Assembly: GCF_013407925.2 (NCBI RefSeq)
Contig: NZ_CP060201.1
Coordinates: 558,001 to 622,000 of the forward strand
From: Pseudomonas protegens
GTDB taxonomy: Bacteria > Pseudomonadota > Gammaproteobacteria > Pseudomonadales > Pseudomonadaceae
Reading direction: 5' to 3'
DNA: 64,000 nt
Below are positions 25,951 through 35,100 of this stretch, one piece after another. Every line of letters begins with the position of its first letter. The stretch's first letter is position 1. The notes beneath the pieces were generated by a model. The model had not been told where the DNA came from. It saw nothing but the letters and a program-made list of their open reading frames with translations, and did no database searches. A program made the position numbers and the translations under genes.

Positions 25951-26769
25951 CTAGCCCGGGGCACGCTCGTCCAGGCGTTTGCAGGCCTGGGTCATGGCCT
26001 GCCAGGTGGTGTCGTCGGCGGGAATCAGGTGCTCGATGCGCAGTGACGCCACGGTGATGTCCTGGGGCATGCCGAAGGTGGTGAAGGTGGAAAGAAAACC
26101 CAGCTCGCCCTGGGGCCCGCGAACCCGGGTCAGCAGCAACGGCGTGACCAGCTGCGGAGCGGGTGCCGACGCCTCCGGAACGGGCAGGCTCGCCAGCAAG
26201 CTCGCGAGTTCAGGGTCCACCGCGGCCTCCCGCGCGGCTCGCTGCCAGGCCACTTGGCGGATCTCCTCGGCGTTGATCAGGCAGTCGCCGAAACCGCCGG
26301 GCGCCAACAGCGTCGTCAACAGATTGAAACCCTGCTCAAGCGCCTGCAACGGCAACCCCAACAGCTGAAACAGGGCCGTGGTGGCCTGGTTGGCCGCCTG
26401 CACCTGCCAGAGGCTGTCGATGACAATGGCCGGCGCCGGGTTGTTGGCCTTGAGCAGGTGCATCAAGGCCATGCGCACCGGCTCCAGCCCCGGATCCTTC
26501 AACGCCAGGGCGGCGTAGCGCGGTGCGTAGCCAGCGGCGAGAAACACCCGGTTGCGGGTTTGCAGCGGGGTGTCCAGGGTGCTCAGCAGGCTGTGCAGCC
26601 ATGCCGGACTCGGTTGCGCACGACCGGTCTCGACGCAGCTCAGGTGCCGCTGCGACATGCCGGCCTGCAAGGCCAGTTGCAGCTGGCTCAAGCGCGCCTG
26701 CTGACGCAACTGGCGCAACAACTGGCCCACGGGCGGCGAGTCGACGGCGGCGGGAGCCTGTTCACTCAT
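25951..26769 (-). CDS. XRE-family regulator with MmyB-like ligand domain
   Basis: A 272-residue transcription factor. Residues 12-70 are an XRE helix-turn-helix (LRQLRQQARLSQLQLALQAGMSQRHLSCVETGRAQPS). The remainder matches the MmyB-type domain found after XRE heads (MALMHLLKANNPAPAIVIDSLWQVQAANQATTALF), which binds small lipophilic ligands in related proteins. ATG 26769 has AAGGAG nine bases upstream. It is divergent from two small membrane-protein genes, which are its most likely targets. Confidence 0.85.
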   Translation of the reverse strand: MSEQAPAAVDSPPVGQLLRQLRQQARLSQLQLALQAGMSQRHLSCVETGRAQPSPAWLHSLLSTLDTPLQTRNRVFLAAGYAPRYAALALKDPGLEPVRMALMHLLKANNPAPAIVIDSLWQVQAANQATTALFQLLGLPLQALEQGFNLLTTLLAPGGFGDCLINAEEIRQVAWQRAAREAAVDPELASLLASLPVPEASAPAPQLVTPLLLTRVRGPQGELGFLSTFTTFGMPQDITVASLRIEHLIPADDTTWQAMTQACKRLDERAPG

Positions 26770-26912
26770 CACTGCTCGCTCCTTGAAGGTGATTGTCATG
26801 CGGGCGCATCAGACAGGATCGGTCGCCGGCTGTCTATGACCTGTGAGGTCATTGAGCGACGACGGGCCTGCCACTTAGCCTGTTCGCCCGCCGCTGCTCA
26901 AGGAGTTTCACC

Positions 26913-27314
26913 GTGAAAGAAACACTCTGGATGCTCTGCCTGGCGCTGTTCGCCGGGCATGAGCTGGACGCCGTGGCCCAGTCCGAATGGCGCTTGCTGT
27001 ATGGCTTGCGCCACCTCGATCCGGCACTCGGGCAGGCGCTGTTCATTGCCCTGCATGTGCCCCTGGTGGCTGCGTTGATCGGGCTCACCGGGCATTCGCG
27101 CCCCGCCGTGCGCCGCAACAGCCGGCGGTTGCTGGCCGGGTTCGCCGTGGTCCATGCCGGGCTGCACTTCAACCTACGCGAACATCCGCTGTATCTGTTC
27201 GACTCGCCGTTGTCCCAGGCGCTGATCTTCGCCTGCGCCGGTGCCGGGCTGCTCTACCTGATAGTCGACCTGGGCCGGCACCACCGTCGGGCCGACTTCC
27301 CGCTGGCCGATTGA
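26913..27314 (+). CDS. DUF6713-like small membrane protein
   Basis: A 133-residue integral membrane protein starting with GTG, with AGGAG seven bases upstream. Hydrophobic segments lie at about 3-17, 43-60, 72-87 and 101-120. The N-terminal LFAGHELDAVAQSEWRLLYGL pattern is that of DUF6713. It is followed after 14 bases by a DUF2834 gene, so the two form an operon opposite the XRE regulator. Function unknown. Confidence 0.72.
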   Translation: MKETLWMLCLALFAGHELDAVAQSEWRLLYGLRHLDPALGQALFIALHVPLVAALIGLTGHSRPAVRRNSRRLLAGFAVVHAGLHFNLREHPLYLFDSPLSQALIFACAGAGLLYLIVDLGRHHRRADFPLAD

Positions 27315-27328
27315 CCGAGGATCTGACG

Positions 27329-27658
27329 ATGCCCCGTCCCTACCCGGCGCTGCTGGCCCTGCTGGCCTTCAGCGGCTACACCCTGTTCACCTTGCTCCAG
27401 GCCGAGCAGTCGCTGCTGCAGTTCGGCCTGCAACTGCTGTCGCGGCCCGACACCGCGCAAGTGGTGATCGACCTGTACCTGATGGCGTGGCTCGCCTCGG
27501 CCTGGATGCTCGACGACGCCCGCCGCCGAGGGCGCTGCGCATGCTCGGTGCTGCCCTATCTGCTGCTGACCGCCGTGTTCGTTTCCATCGGGCCGCTGCT
27601 GTACATCGTGGTCCAGGGTTGGCGCCGCGCCTCGCCGACGGCGATCCATAGGCGTTGA
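27329..27658 (+). CDS. DUF2834-like small membrane protein
   Basis: A 109-residue protein with three hydrophobic segments (about 7-23, 45-60 and 76-98) and the family-type WMLDDARRRG motif after the second segment. GAGG lies eight bases before ATG 27329. It follows the DUF6713-like gene closely and is probably co-transcribed. Function unknown; DUF2834 proteins are inner-membrane proteins of about this size. Confidence 0.72.
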   Translation: MPRPYPALLALLAFSGYTLFTLLQAEQSLLQFGLQLLSRPDTAQVVIDLYLMAWLASAWMLDDARRRGRCACSVLPYLLLTAVFVSIGPLLYIVVQGWRRASPTAIHRR

Positions 27659-27740
27659 AACCGCGGCACCGCCGCAAGGCCCGCCGGCGAGTAATCCCGT
27701 GGCAAGTTGAACACTTCACAGCGCCCGTCGCACGCCCCTC

Positions 27741-29096
27741 TCAGATCAGGCGCTGGATCTGCTTGTGGCGCCAGACCAGCTTGAAGTAGCAGACCTGCAG
27801 CACCAGCATGCACAGGTAGGCCACCGGAAAGGCCATCCACACCCCTTGCAGGCCGAAGTGCGCATCCAGCAGGTAGGCCGCCGGCACCTGCACCCCGAGG
27901 ATGCAGAAGATCGAGATCGCCACCGGCATCAGCACCGTGCCGCTGGCGCGCATGATGCCGCCCACCACCGCCTGGAAGCCGAACACCAGGATGCTCCAGA
28001 GCATGATGTGCAACAGATGTTCGGCCTGCACCAGGGCTGTGGGGTCGATGATGAACAGCCCCAGCAGCCAGTGGGAAATCAGGTAGCCGAGCAGTACCAG
28101 GGCGCCGGTCAGGCACAGGTTGATCGCCAGCCCGGTGCGCAGGATCGGGCTGATGCGCTCCAGGCGCCCGGCGCCGATGGCCTGGGCCCCGAGGATCGAC
28201 GCGGTGATGGCGATCGACAGCGCCGGAAACTGCACATAGTTGACGATCTGGGTCACCGCGCCGTAGGCCGCCGTGGCCTGGGAACCGTGGCGGTTGACCA
28301 GGGCCAGGATCACCAGTTCGGAGAGCGAGATCACCACCATCTGCACCCCGGTGGGCAGGCCGATACGCAGCACTTTGCCGAGGATCGCCCGGTCCAGCTT
28401 CATTGCCGCGAACAGCGCCCGATCCGGCGCCAGCGGGTGCGCCCGACCGCTCAGGCGCCAGACCAGAAAGCCCATGGCCAGGATATTGCCCACCAGCCCG
28501 GCGAACGCCGCGCTCTGGATGCCCATCGGCGGCAGGCCCAGCCAGCCGCGGATCAGCGCCGGAGTCAGCAGCAGGCCCACCAGGGTCGACACGATCAGCG
28601 CCAGCAACGGCGACAGGGTATCGCTGACACCGCGCAGCAACTGAGTGAAGAGCACGAACACCAGCAGCAGCGGCATGATCAGCATCATCACCCGGGCGTA
28701 ACCCACCGCCTCGTCCAGCACATCCAGGGGCGTGCCCAGGCCCTGCAAGGCCGGCCGGGCGAACAGCATGCCCAGCACCGCCCCCAGCAACCCGATCAGC
28801 GCGCCGAGCAATAAGGTGCTGCCGGCCACCGCCTTGACCGTGCCCAGCTCCCGGGCGCCCCAGGCCTGGCCGATCAGCACCGAGGCCCCCGCGCCCAGGC
28901 CGATCACCAGGGCAATGAAGAAGAACACGATGGGGAACATTCCCGACACCGCGGCCAACGCCTGGGTCCCCAGCATCTGACCGATGTAGATACCGTTCAG
29001 GGTGCCGGAAAACGACTGCAGGAAGTTCGACAGCACCATGGGCAAGAGGAAGATCAGATACACCTGCCAGAGCGGGCGCTGGGCGGGAATGGACAT
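27741..29096 (-). CDS. MATE family efflux transporter
   Basis: A 451-residue polytopic inner-membrane protein with the twelve-helix MATE layout in two halves: QVYLIFLLPMVLSNFLQSFSG at the start, AGASVLIGQAWGARE, then the second half from about residue 225 with GVQMVVISLSELVILALVNRHG and VGGIMRASGTVLMPVAISIF. Sodium- or proton-driven export of drugs or metabolites is the family role. Start at ATG 29096 (MSIPAQRP) with GAGG about ten bases upstream. The gene is followed by the convergent DUF2834 gene and preceded by a short lipoprotein gene on the same strand. Confidence 0.9.
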   Translation of the reverse strand: MSIPAQRPLWQVYLIFLLPMVLSNFLQSFSGTLNGIYIGQMLGTQALAAVSGMFPIVFFFIALVIGLGAGASVLIGQAWGARELGTVKAVAGSTLLLGALIGLLGAVLGMLFARPALQGLGTPLDVLDEAVGYARVMMLIMPLLLVFVLFTQLLRGVSDTLSPLLALIVSTLVGLLLTPALIRGWLGLPPMGIQSAAFAGLVGNILAMGFLVWRLSGRAHPLAPDRALFAAMKLDRAILGKVLRIGLPTGVQMVVISLSELVILALVNRHGSQATAAYGAVTQIVNYVQFPALSIAITASILGAQAIGAGRLERISPILRTGLAINLCLTGALVLLGYLISHWLLGLFIIDPTALVQAEHLLHIMLWSILVFGFQAVVGGIMRASGTVLMPVAISIFCILGVQVPAAYLLDAHFGLQGVWMAFPVAYLCMLVLQVCYFKLVWRHKQIQRLI

Positions 29097-29186
29097 GGAC
29101 AGGCAACCTCGGATCAAGACGACAAAGGGCCACGAAGAAACTCCGCAGCGCGGAGCTCGCGTCCGTCATGGACAGTGCTGCAACGC

Positions 29187-29202
29187 AGGCCGCGCGCGGC
29201 CT
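29187..29202 (-). terminator. Short GC hairpin between the small lipoprotein and MATE genes
   Basis: AGGCCGCGCGCGGCCT is a 16-base perfect palindrome 30 bases after the lipoprotein stop and about 90 bases before the MATE start. No T tract follows on the minus strand, so it may be a pause or mRNA end rather than a classical terminator. A second hairpin (CTCCGC/GCGGAG) is at 29141-29155. Confidence 0.35.
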
Positions 29203-29231
29203 TTGCGCAGCGCGATGGCCTGGGGTTTATA

Positions 29232-29465
29232 TCAGCGGTTGACGTCGACCACCACCCGCCCGCGAACCTGACCCGCGAGCAGTTCGGGGGCCACGGCCAG
29301 CGCTTCTTGAGTGACGTTCGAGGCGTTGGCGACAAAGCGCAGTTTGGCCGCATCCGCTTGCGTGGCGTCGGGGTACGTCCCGCTGACACTGCAGGCACTG
29401 AGCAACTGGCAGGAAAGTGCGGCGATCAACAGCGTCCATAGGGCGCTGAAACGACAAGTCGGCAT
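29232..29465 (-). CDS. Small lipoprotein, 77 aa
   Basis: A short exported protein with a clear lipoprotein signal: hydrophobic core LWTLLIAALSCQLLSAC with lipobox LSAC and Cys25. The mature 52 residues (VSGTYPDATQADAAKLRFVANASNVTQEAL) match no family known to me. The C terminus GQVRGRVVVDVNR is a beta-strand pair. It stands upstream of the MATE gene on the same strand. Confidence 0.65.
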   Translation of the reverse strand: MPTCRFSALWTLLIAALSCQLLSACSVSGTYPDATQADAAKLRFVANASNVTQEALAVAPELLAGQVRGRVVVDVNR

Positions 29466-29568
29466 GGTTCTTCCTTGAAGGGCGGATGCGCCAAGCCGGG
29501 CATGCTACTCATCCCCTGAAAAAACGTCCATCGACTGACCACGGCCTTAAGCCCGCCCAGGCGCTGGC

Positions 29569-31182
29569 TCAAGGCGCCTGCGGCGGCCGTGCCGGCGCGG
29601 CGTACCACTGCTCGCGCGGCACACTCTTTTGCTGCTGCGGGTCGGCCAGGTAATGCGGCGACATGATCTGCACGCCGTACTCGTTGAACACATCCTGGAT
29701 ATGCCCGTGCAGCACGCTGAGCAGTAGCGCCCGCGGCCGCGGCTCGCTGGGCAGGGCCTGGGCCACCAGGCGGTACTCGGGGTAGAAATCCGACAGTGCG
29801 GTCTGGAACACCTGCGGCATCGGCTGCGCCAGCACGCCGTCGGTGCGCCGCGCCGCCTCGAGCAGCATGGCCTCGACCTGGCGCCAGGGGGTGTCGTAGC
29901 CGATGGTCACGGTGGTGTCCACCACGTAGCCCTCCCCCTGCACGGCGCGGGAGTAGTTCTTGGTCACCGAGCTGGTGATCAGCGAATTGGGCAGGGTCAG
30001 CACTTCGCCCAGGCCGGTACGAATGCGTGTGGTGAACATCCCCAGCTCAGTCACCGTGCCCTCGTAATCGCCGATGCGCACGAACTCCCCCGGGCGCAGG
30101 GTGCGGGTGTACGTCAGGATCAGCCCGGCGGCGGCCTGCCCGACCACGCTGGAGGCGCCCAGGGAAATCATCAGGCCGATCAGCACCGACAGGCCCTTGA
30201 AGGCATCGGTGCCGGCCCCGGGCAGATAGGGGTAGGCCATGGCCAGGGCAAACAGCCAGATCGCCAGGGACGTCAGGCGCATGGTCGGTTGCAGGGTTTC
30301 CGGGTTAAGCCAACTGAAGGTGCCCGGCATGGCCATGCGCTTGAGCAGCCGACGGCTGAAGAGGCTGGCGCCGCGGGCAATGAAGAAAATCGCCAGGGCC
30401 ACTCCCAGCCCGGGTATGGCGCCGATCATGCCTTGCAGCAGGTAACCGGCCAATTCCAGCAGGTAGTGGTTGAGGCTTTCGCCCCAGGGCCGGGTGTAGG
30501 GAAAACGCGACAACACAAACCCCAGCCACTGGTAGGTGAACAAGGCCACCAGTGTCCAGCGCAACAGGCCGAACAAGCGGTTCACCAGTGGGTACAGGTA
30601 GTGGGCGTCGATCACCGGGGTCTGGCCGACCTTCAGCGCCTGGGTATGCCGGCGCATCAGCCCCGGCAGGCGCCCGAGCAACCTGCGCCGCAGCCAGCCC
30701 AGGCCCCCGAGCAAGGCGACATACAGCAAGGTGGCCAGGGCCGACGCCCCCAGCGCCAACAGCAGCGCATGCAGGTCGCGGCCTTCCTGGGTTTCGGCGA
30801 TCACCTGGCGCAGGTTGCTCGCCGCCGCTTCGGCGGCCTGCTGCACCGACTCGAACTGCACCGGGTCGATGTCCTTCGCCGAGAGGATGAAGGCACGCTT
30901 GTCGCCCAGCAGCACCAGGTAGCTTTGCTGGATCGGGTCGATGCGCACGTTGAGGTCGCGGTCCTCGTCCAGCGCCTCGCTGATCACCGCCCGGGCGCGC
31001 TTGACCCGCTGCTCGGGGCTCTCGCCCAGCAGCATCGCCCGCAGCACCACCACACTGCGGTTGGCCACCTTGAGTTCGGCGGCCACCGGCGCCGGGGCCG
31101 CAGCTTCCTCGACAGCCCAGGCTGCGCCGGCACAGCACAGCACCCAGCCCCACACCAGCATCGCCAACGTCCTGCCAGTCAT
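29569..31182 (-). CDS. MscS-family mechanosensitive channel with long N-terminal region
   Basis: A 537-residue protein with a cleavable signal (MTGRTLAMLVWGWVLCCAGAAWA), an N-terminal domain of about 120 periplasmic residues, then membrane helices near 135-155, 200-225, 255-280 and 310-330, and the MscS core. The pore helix and following beta-domain are clear: LSVLIGLMISLGASSVVGQAAAG, then RPGEFVRIGDYEGTVTELGMFTTRIRTGLGEVLTLPNS and a C-terminal ferredoxin-like domain. It gates solute release on osmotic downshock. The region before ATG 31182 has no strong promoter in view. Confidence 0.88.
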   Translation of the reverse strand: MTGRTLAMLVWGWVLCCAGAAWAVEEAAAPAPVAAELKVANRSVVVLRAMLLGESPEQRVKRARAVISEALDEDRDLNVRIDPIQQSYLVLLGDKRAFILSAKDIDPVQFESVQQAAEAAASNLRQVIAETQEGRDLHALLLALGASALATLLYVALLGGLGWLRRRLLGRLPGLMRRHTQALKVGQTPVIDAHYLYPLVNRLFGLLRWTLVALFTYQWLGFVLSRFPYTRPWGESLNHYLLELAGYLLQGMIGAIPGLGVALAIFFIARGASLFSRRLLKRMAMPGTFSWLNPETLQPTMRLTSLAIWLFALAMAYPYLPGAGTDAFKGLSVLIGLMISLGASSVVGQAAAGLILTYTRTLRPGEFVRIGDYEGTVTELGMFTTRIRTGLGEVLTLPNSLITSSVTKNYSRAVQGEGYVVDTTVTIGYDTPWRQVEAMLLEAARRTDGVLAQPMPQVFQTALSDFYPEYRLVAQALPSEPRPRALLLSVLHGHIQDVFNEYGVQIMSPHYLADPQQQKSVPREQWYAAPARPPQAP

Positions 31183-31392
31183 TTCGCGCCCCCTCAACGT
31201 TATCCCTGCAAGGACCGCGGCAAACGGCCTGCCCCGCCACAGCGTCCCCCGCACCGGCGCCTCGTATCGCAGCGTAGCCCAGCGCGTGCGACCTGCCAGA
31301 ACGGCCCCTGCGCGCGACAGACGTGGCAGCGCCCTGCTCTGCGGCGTTACCATTACCCGCTGTTAGCGCCCCCACCGAATGGATTCCCGGCC

Positions 31393-32328
31393 GTGTCCCA
31401 CCTCCTGGAAAAAGCTGCCGCGCGTGGCGATCTCGTAGCACTCAAACGCCTGCTGGACGCTGGCGCGGACCTTGAATGGCGGCACAAGAGCACCGGGCGT
31501 ACCGCCCTGCTGGCCGCCACTATCGCCGGCCATTCGGCCGCCGTGGCGCTGCTGCTGGAACGCCGGGCGAATGTGCTGCAGCCGTGCAAGGCCCTGGGCT
31601 ACAGCCCGCTGGCCTGGGCCGCGAGCAATGGCGACCTGGCCAGTGCCGAGCTGCTGATCGCCCATGGCGCCGTCCTCGATCAAGCCTCCCCCGACCTGCA
31701 ACGCACGGCCCTGATGAACGCCGCCCAGGCCGGCCACGAGACGATGGTGGCCTTGCTGCTGAACGCCGGCGCCGATCCCCGGCTGCTGGATTTTCAGCAG
31801 CGCAACGCCTGGTCCCTGGCCCAAGAGCGGTCCCATGCCCAGGTCATGCAACGGCTTGAACAGGCCGGTGCTGGAGCACCGCCAACGCCCAGGCCCGCCC
31901 CTCACCTACCCTGGCCGGCACCGGCGCAAGGGCACGACTGCAGTGTCGACCCGGTTACCCAGGTGCGCGCCTATACCCTGGCCGTGGCCGCCTGGGAACA
32001 ACGCGGCAATGCCGCGGGCCACGAGGCGCTCGATGCCGGCTTCTGGGCCGAACCGCAACAACTCATCGAACGTTTCTGCACCCAGCGCCCACGGGCCTAT
32101 CCACGCGCGTCCTACGGTGACCCCACGACTTACTCGCCAGCCGATGAACTGCTCGGCTGCGAACGGCTCAAGCCCGCCCAGGCTGAAGTGCTGATGCGCG
32201 ACCCGGCCGTTCGGGCGCTGTGCTACGAGCATCGCTTCCTGCTCAAGCGCGTCGCCGGGCAATGGCGTATCGACAGCGTCAAACGCCGCCTGGCCGGCAC
32301 CCGGGAATGGACAAGCGCCATCCTCTGA
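31393..32328 (+). CDS. Ankyrin repeats fused to an NTF2-fold immunity-like domain
   Basis: A 311-residue soluble protein. Residues 1 to about 155 hold four ankyrin repeats (HLLEKAAARGDLVALKRLLDAGADLE, TALLAATIAGHSAAVALLLERRAN, SPLAWAASNGDLASAELLIAHGA, TALMNAAQAGHETMVALLLNAGAD). A Pro-rich linker follows. Residues about 180-305 look like the NTF2-fold immunity domain (VRAYTLAVAAWEQRGNAAGHEALDAGFWAEPQQLIERFCTQRPR, YEHRFLLKRVAGQWRIDSVKRRL), known from polymorphic-toxin loci. GTG 31393 is the start; long open frame upstream is antisense to the MscS gene and is not used. A DUF7832-like gene follows after 43 bases. No toxin gene is nearby, so the partner is unknown. Confidence 0.72.
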   Translation: MSHLLEKAAARGDLVALKRLLDAGADLEWRHKSTGRTALLAATIAGHSAAVALLLERRANVLQPCKALGYSPLAWAASNGDLASAELLIAHGAVLDQASPDLQRTALMNAAQAGHETMVALLLNAGADPRLLDFQQRNAWSLAQERSHAQVMQRLEQAGAGAPPTPRPAPHLPWPAPAQGHDCSVDPVTQVRAYTLAVAAWEQRGNAAGHEALDAGFWAEPQQLIERFCTQRPRAYPRASYGDPTTYSPADELLGCERLKPAQAEVLMRDPAVRALCYEHRFLLKRVAGQWRIDSVKRRLAGTREWTSAIL

Positions 32329-32371
32329 CGAACCCGAACGGGCTGCCGTTCACCCATCAGGACCTTCAACC

Positions 32372-32818
32372 ATGAAATACGATGATGCCTCCTGGCACTA
32401 CGGCGGCGACTTCCCCGCGGACCTGCCAACCAGCGCTGGCGCCACCCATATCGGCCTGTTCCTGGCCTGGATGCTGATCAACGGTTTTGCCAGCGAAGAG
32501 CTGGTGGACGATGCCGCAGAAGAAATCACTCAGGTACGCTCCCGTGACCTCGATGGCCGGGCCTTCCTGTTGCAGATCCTGGATGAAAAACTCAGCGAAG
32601 CGGACTTCAACGACGAAGGCAACGCCTTCGCCCTGGCCTACTACCAGGGGCAGGACAACAGCCGGTTTTACTGCGACTACGAAAAGACCCTGGCCCCTGA
32701 ACCCGGCACCATCTACCGGGTGGAAAACAGCTGGAGCAACTATGACCGGCTAGCCCCGGTGCTGGACCGACGGCTGGCGACCTGGCGCGCCACCGGTCGG
32801 CCGCAGTACATCGACTGA
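32372..32818 (+). CDS. DUF7832-like immunity-type protein
   Basis: A 148-residue cytosolic protein starting MKYDDASWHYGGDFP, a pattern of the DUF7832 family that appears among bacterial immunity-like proteins. It contains HIGLFLAWMLINGFASEELVDDAAEEI, DFNDEGNAFALAYYQ and GTIYRVENSWSNYDRLAPVLDRRLATW. ATG has AGGA about eight bases upstream. It follows the ankyrin-NTF2 gene closely and on the same strand, so they are probably one transcript. Function as an antidote to a toxin is inference from family and neighbour only. Confidence 0.65.
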   Translation: MKYDDASWHYGGDFPADLPTSAGATHIGLFLAWMLINGFASEELVDDAAEEITQVRSRDLDGRAFLLQILDEKLSEADFNDEGNAFALAYYQGQDNSRFYCDYEKTLAPEPGTIYRVENSWSNYDRLAPVLDRRLATWRATGRPQYID

Positions 32819-32901
32819 GCACAGGGCGGCAGGCTGGTGGTTGGCGGATCTTGCCCCGCCCATGGTTAAATGCCGCCCCCGAAAAATGACCGGCCTTGCT
32901 G

Positions 32902-33843
32902 ATGACACCTCTCGCCCTCGCCACCCTCAACCAACATTTGCTGATCGCCCTGGACACCGCGCCCACCGAGACCCGGCGTCTGTTCCATGGCCGCGGCCGC
33001 TGCTGGCCGGGGCTGGAACAACTGACGGTGGACTGGCTGCAAGGCGTGCTGTTGGTGTCACTGTTCAAGGCGCCGGAAGCGGAACAGCTCGCCGCTCTCA
33101 AGGTGCTGCTGGTGGAGTTGGGCGACACCCCGCAATGGGCCGCCAGTGGCGCCCGCAGCCTGATGCTGCAACACCGCTATCTGCCCGACAGCCATGGCGA
33201 ATGGCTGCTGGGCCAGCCGGTGGATTCCTGCACCATCACCGAAGAAGGCCTGCGCTACCAGGTGGACCTGGGCAGCAAACAGAACAACGGGCTGTTTCTC
33301 GACATGCGCTACGGGCGCAACTGGGTGCGGGCCAATGCCCGGGGCAAGAACGTCCTGAACCTGTTTGCCTACACCTGCGGCTTCTCGGTGGCGGCGATTG
33401 CCGGCGGTGCCGAGCGGGTGGTGAACCTCGACATGTCCCGAGCGGCCTTGAGCCGGGGTCGTGACAACCATCGGCTCAATGGCCATGACACGAGCCGGGT
33501 GAGTTTCCTCGGGCATGACCTGTTCAAGTCCTGGAGCAAGGTCAAGCAAGGGGGCCCCTATGACCTGGTGATCATCGACCCGCCGTCGTTCCAGAAAGGC
33601 AGTTTTGTCCTCAGCAAGGACTATGCGCGAGTGCTGCGGCGCTTGCCGGAATTGCTGACGGCCAATGGCTGCGTATTGGCGTGCATGAATGACCCGGCGT
33701 TCAGCGTGGACTTTCTTTTGGAAGGGGTGACGCAGGAGGCGCCGGGGTTGCGCTTTGAACAGCGGTTGGAAAATCCGCCGGAGTTTCCGGATGCGGATGA
33801 GCAGTGTGGGTTGAAGGCTTTGGTGTTTCGGCAGGGGGATTAG
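32902..33843 (+). CDS. Class I SAM-dependent methyltransferase (RlmI/RlmK-like)
   Basis: A 313-residue enzyme with the catalytic domain of the 23S rRNA m5C/m2G methyltransferase group: GLFLDMRYGRNWVRANARGKNVLNLFAYTCGFSVAA (motif I), VVNLDMSRAALSRGRDN, and the DPPSFQKGSF string (motif IV). The N-terminal PUA-like region of RlmI is absent or shortened, so the substrate could be RNA or another molecule. The ATG at 32902 is preferred over an in-frame TTG six bases earlier. It lies just downstream of the immunity-like pair and may be read separately. Confidence 0.78.
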   Translation: MTPLALATLNQHLLIALDTAPTETRRLFHGRGRCWPGLEQLTVDWLQGVLLVSLFKAPEAEQLAALKVLLVELGDTPQWAASGARSLMLQHRYLPDSHGEWLLGQPVDSCTITEEGLRYQVDLGSKQNNGLFLDMRYGRNWVRANARGKNVLNLFAYTCGFSVAAIAGGAERVVNLDMSRAALSRGRDNHRLNGHDTSRVSFLGHDLFKSWSKVKQGGPYDLVIIDPPSFQKGSFVLSKDYARVLRRLPELLTANGCVLACMNDPAFSVDFLLEGVTQEAPGLRFEQRLENPPEFPDADEQCGLKALVFRQGD

Positions 33844-33897
33844 GGTGGTGTTGGGTTGGGTTCGGTGAATATCCGTTGCTGCGGTAATGGCCACTTA

Positions 33898-34323
33898 CGG
33901 TTCCGCTCTTACAGCGGCTCACTTTGGAAAAGCCGGAATGCCGGCCCAGCCCAAAGTAAGCAAAGGGCTTTGCCCCTCCACTCGGTGCCTCGCCTAGGCT
34001 CGGCATGCCCGAACTCCGGCATTGATCCGTGGGCCGCCGCAATGGGCCATCCCTGGCCCAGTGCGGCTAACCCGGCGTCCTGCCGGGTTACCCACGGCTC
34101 AATGCCTGCGTTCGGCCATCGTGTCTAAAGGGGCAGGAAGATCAAAAGCCAGATCAACAGCAAAGGCAAAATCTGACGGCGGCCTGCCGGCCGGCCTTGT
34201 TATTGTCATGCCCCCCTTCACTGCTCTCTCCACGATGAATGAGGGGCAGGAGCGTTTTGCTTACATTTGTCTGGGCCGGCATTTTAGGACGCGCAAAAGT
34301 GAGTCGCTGTAAGAGCGAAACCG
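33898..34323. repeat. Structured inverted-repeat element, 426 bp
   Basis: The ends are a long imperfect inverted repeat: left 33898-33966 (begins CGGTTCCGCTCTTACAGCGG) and right 34254-34323, which reads on the other strand with the same CGCTCTTACAGCG...CTCACTTT and ATGCCGGCCCAG...GTAAGCAAA blocks. Inside, near 34014-34112, a 25-base arm starting CCGAAC/CCGAACG closes around two hairpins: TGGGCCA/TGGCCCA and TAACCCGGC (34068-34076) with GCCGGGTTA (34082-34090), giving a three-way-junction shape. No gene is seen in it. It resembles intergenic repeat families of P. fluorescens, likely moved in trans. Confidence 0.75.
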
Positions 34324-34336
34324 CCAGCCCCCCGTC

Positions 34337-34795
34337 TTACAACTCCATCCGATACTCAATAACCCCCGGCTTGTACGCCACCCAGTCATACAACCGCTGG
34401 GCCCGTTTGTTGCTCTCTTGGGTATGCCAATACAGCCGCCCACACTGCCGTTCCCGGGCCAACGCCTGCACCCACTCGATCAGCAGCTTGCCCGCCCCGC
34501 TACCGCGAATAGACGGGGCCACGTACAGGTCTTCCAGATAGCAGAAGTCGCCAACGGCCCAGGTCGAGCGGTGCAACACCAGGTTGACGAAGCCGATCAC
34601 TTCACCGCCCTGCACCGCCACTGCGGAATACATCGGTTCCCGCGAATCAAGGAAGCGCTCGAACGTGGTGCGACTGACCTCTTCGCTCAGCGTCACTTGA
34701 TAGAAATCCTGATACGCCAGCCACAACGGCAGCCATTGCTGGTAATCCCCTGGTTGAATCGCCCGAACCGTAACCGCGGGTTGTTGATCGCTCAT
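34337..34795 (-). CDS. GNAT family N-acetyltransferase
   Basis: A 152-residue acetyltransferase. The acetyl-CoA binding motif is VAPSIRGSGAGKLLIEWV (R/Q-x-x-G-x-G/A), preceded by CYLEDLYV and followed by the NKRAQRLYDWVAYK C-terminal motif typical of the group. ATG 34795 has AGAGGAG seven bases upstream. Its 3' end reaches the right end of the repeat element (14 bases away). Substrate not predictable. Confidence 0.87.
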   Translation of the reverse strand: MSDQQPAVTVRAIQPGDYQQWLPLWLAYQDFYQVTLSEEVSRTTFERFLDSREPMYSAVAVQGGEVIGFVNLVLHRSTWAVGDFCYLEDLYVAPSIRGSGAGKLLIEWVQALARERQCGRLYWHTQESNKRAQRLYDWVAYKPGVIEYRMEL

Positions 34796-35100
34796 TGCGC
34801 GCTCCTCTTGATCATCCATACCGGGATCGGCCCCGGTTATTGAAAGCCACAGCCTAGAGCGTCAGTGGATGGTTTGATCAGGCCAATTTCAGAAATACAG
34901 GCAGACCACTTTGTCGTCCTTGGAAACGGATCGGGCACGCCATGAATCCTGAAACTACAAGCGCGCGGGTGCCCCGCAGGCATTGGCACAGCGGCGAACA
35001 ATCGCTGCAAAACCACTTTGCATTCCTGGTGCTAACCCCGCCCATGGCGGCGCCTTAAGCTGGCGCCGGTGCAATCCGCATCGCCTTCCAGGAGCCGCCC

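Noticed and set aside
30289..31392. Upstream extension of the ankyrin gene
   Set aside because: The frame is open back to 30289 but overlaps the MscS gene on the other strand, and the ankyrin repeats begin only at the GTG at 31393.
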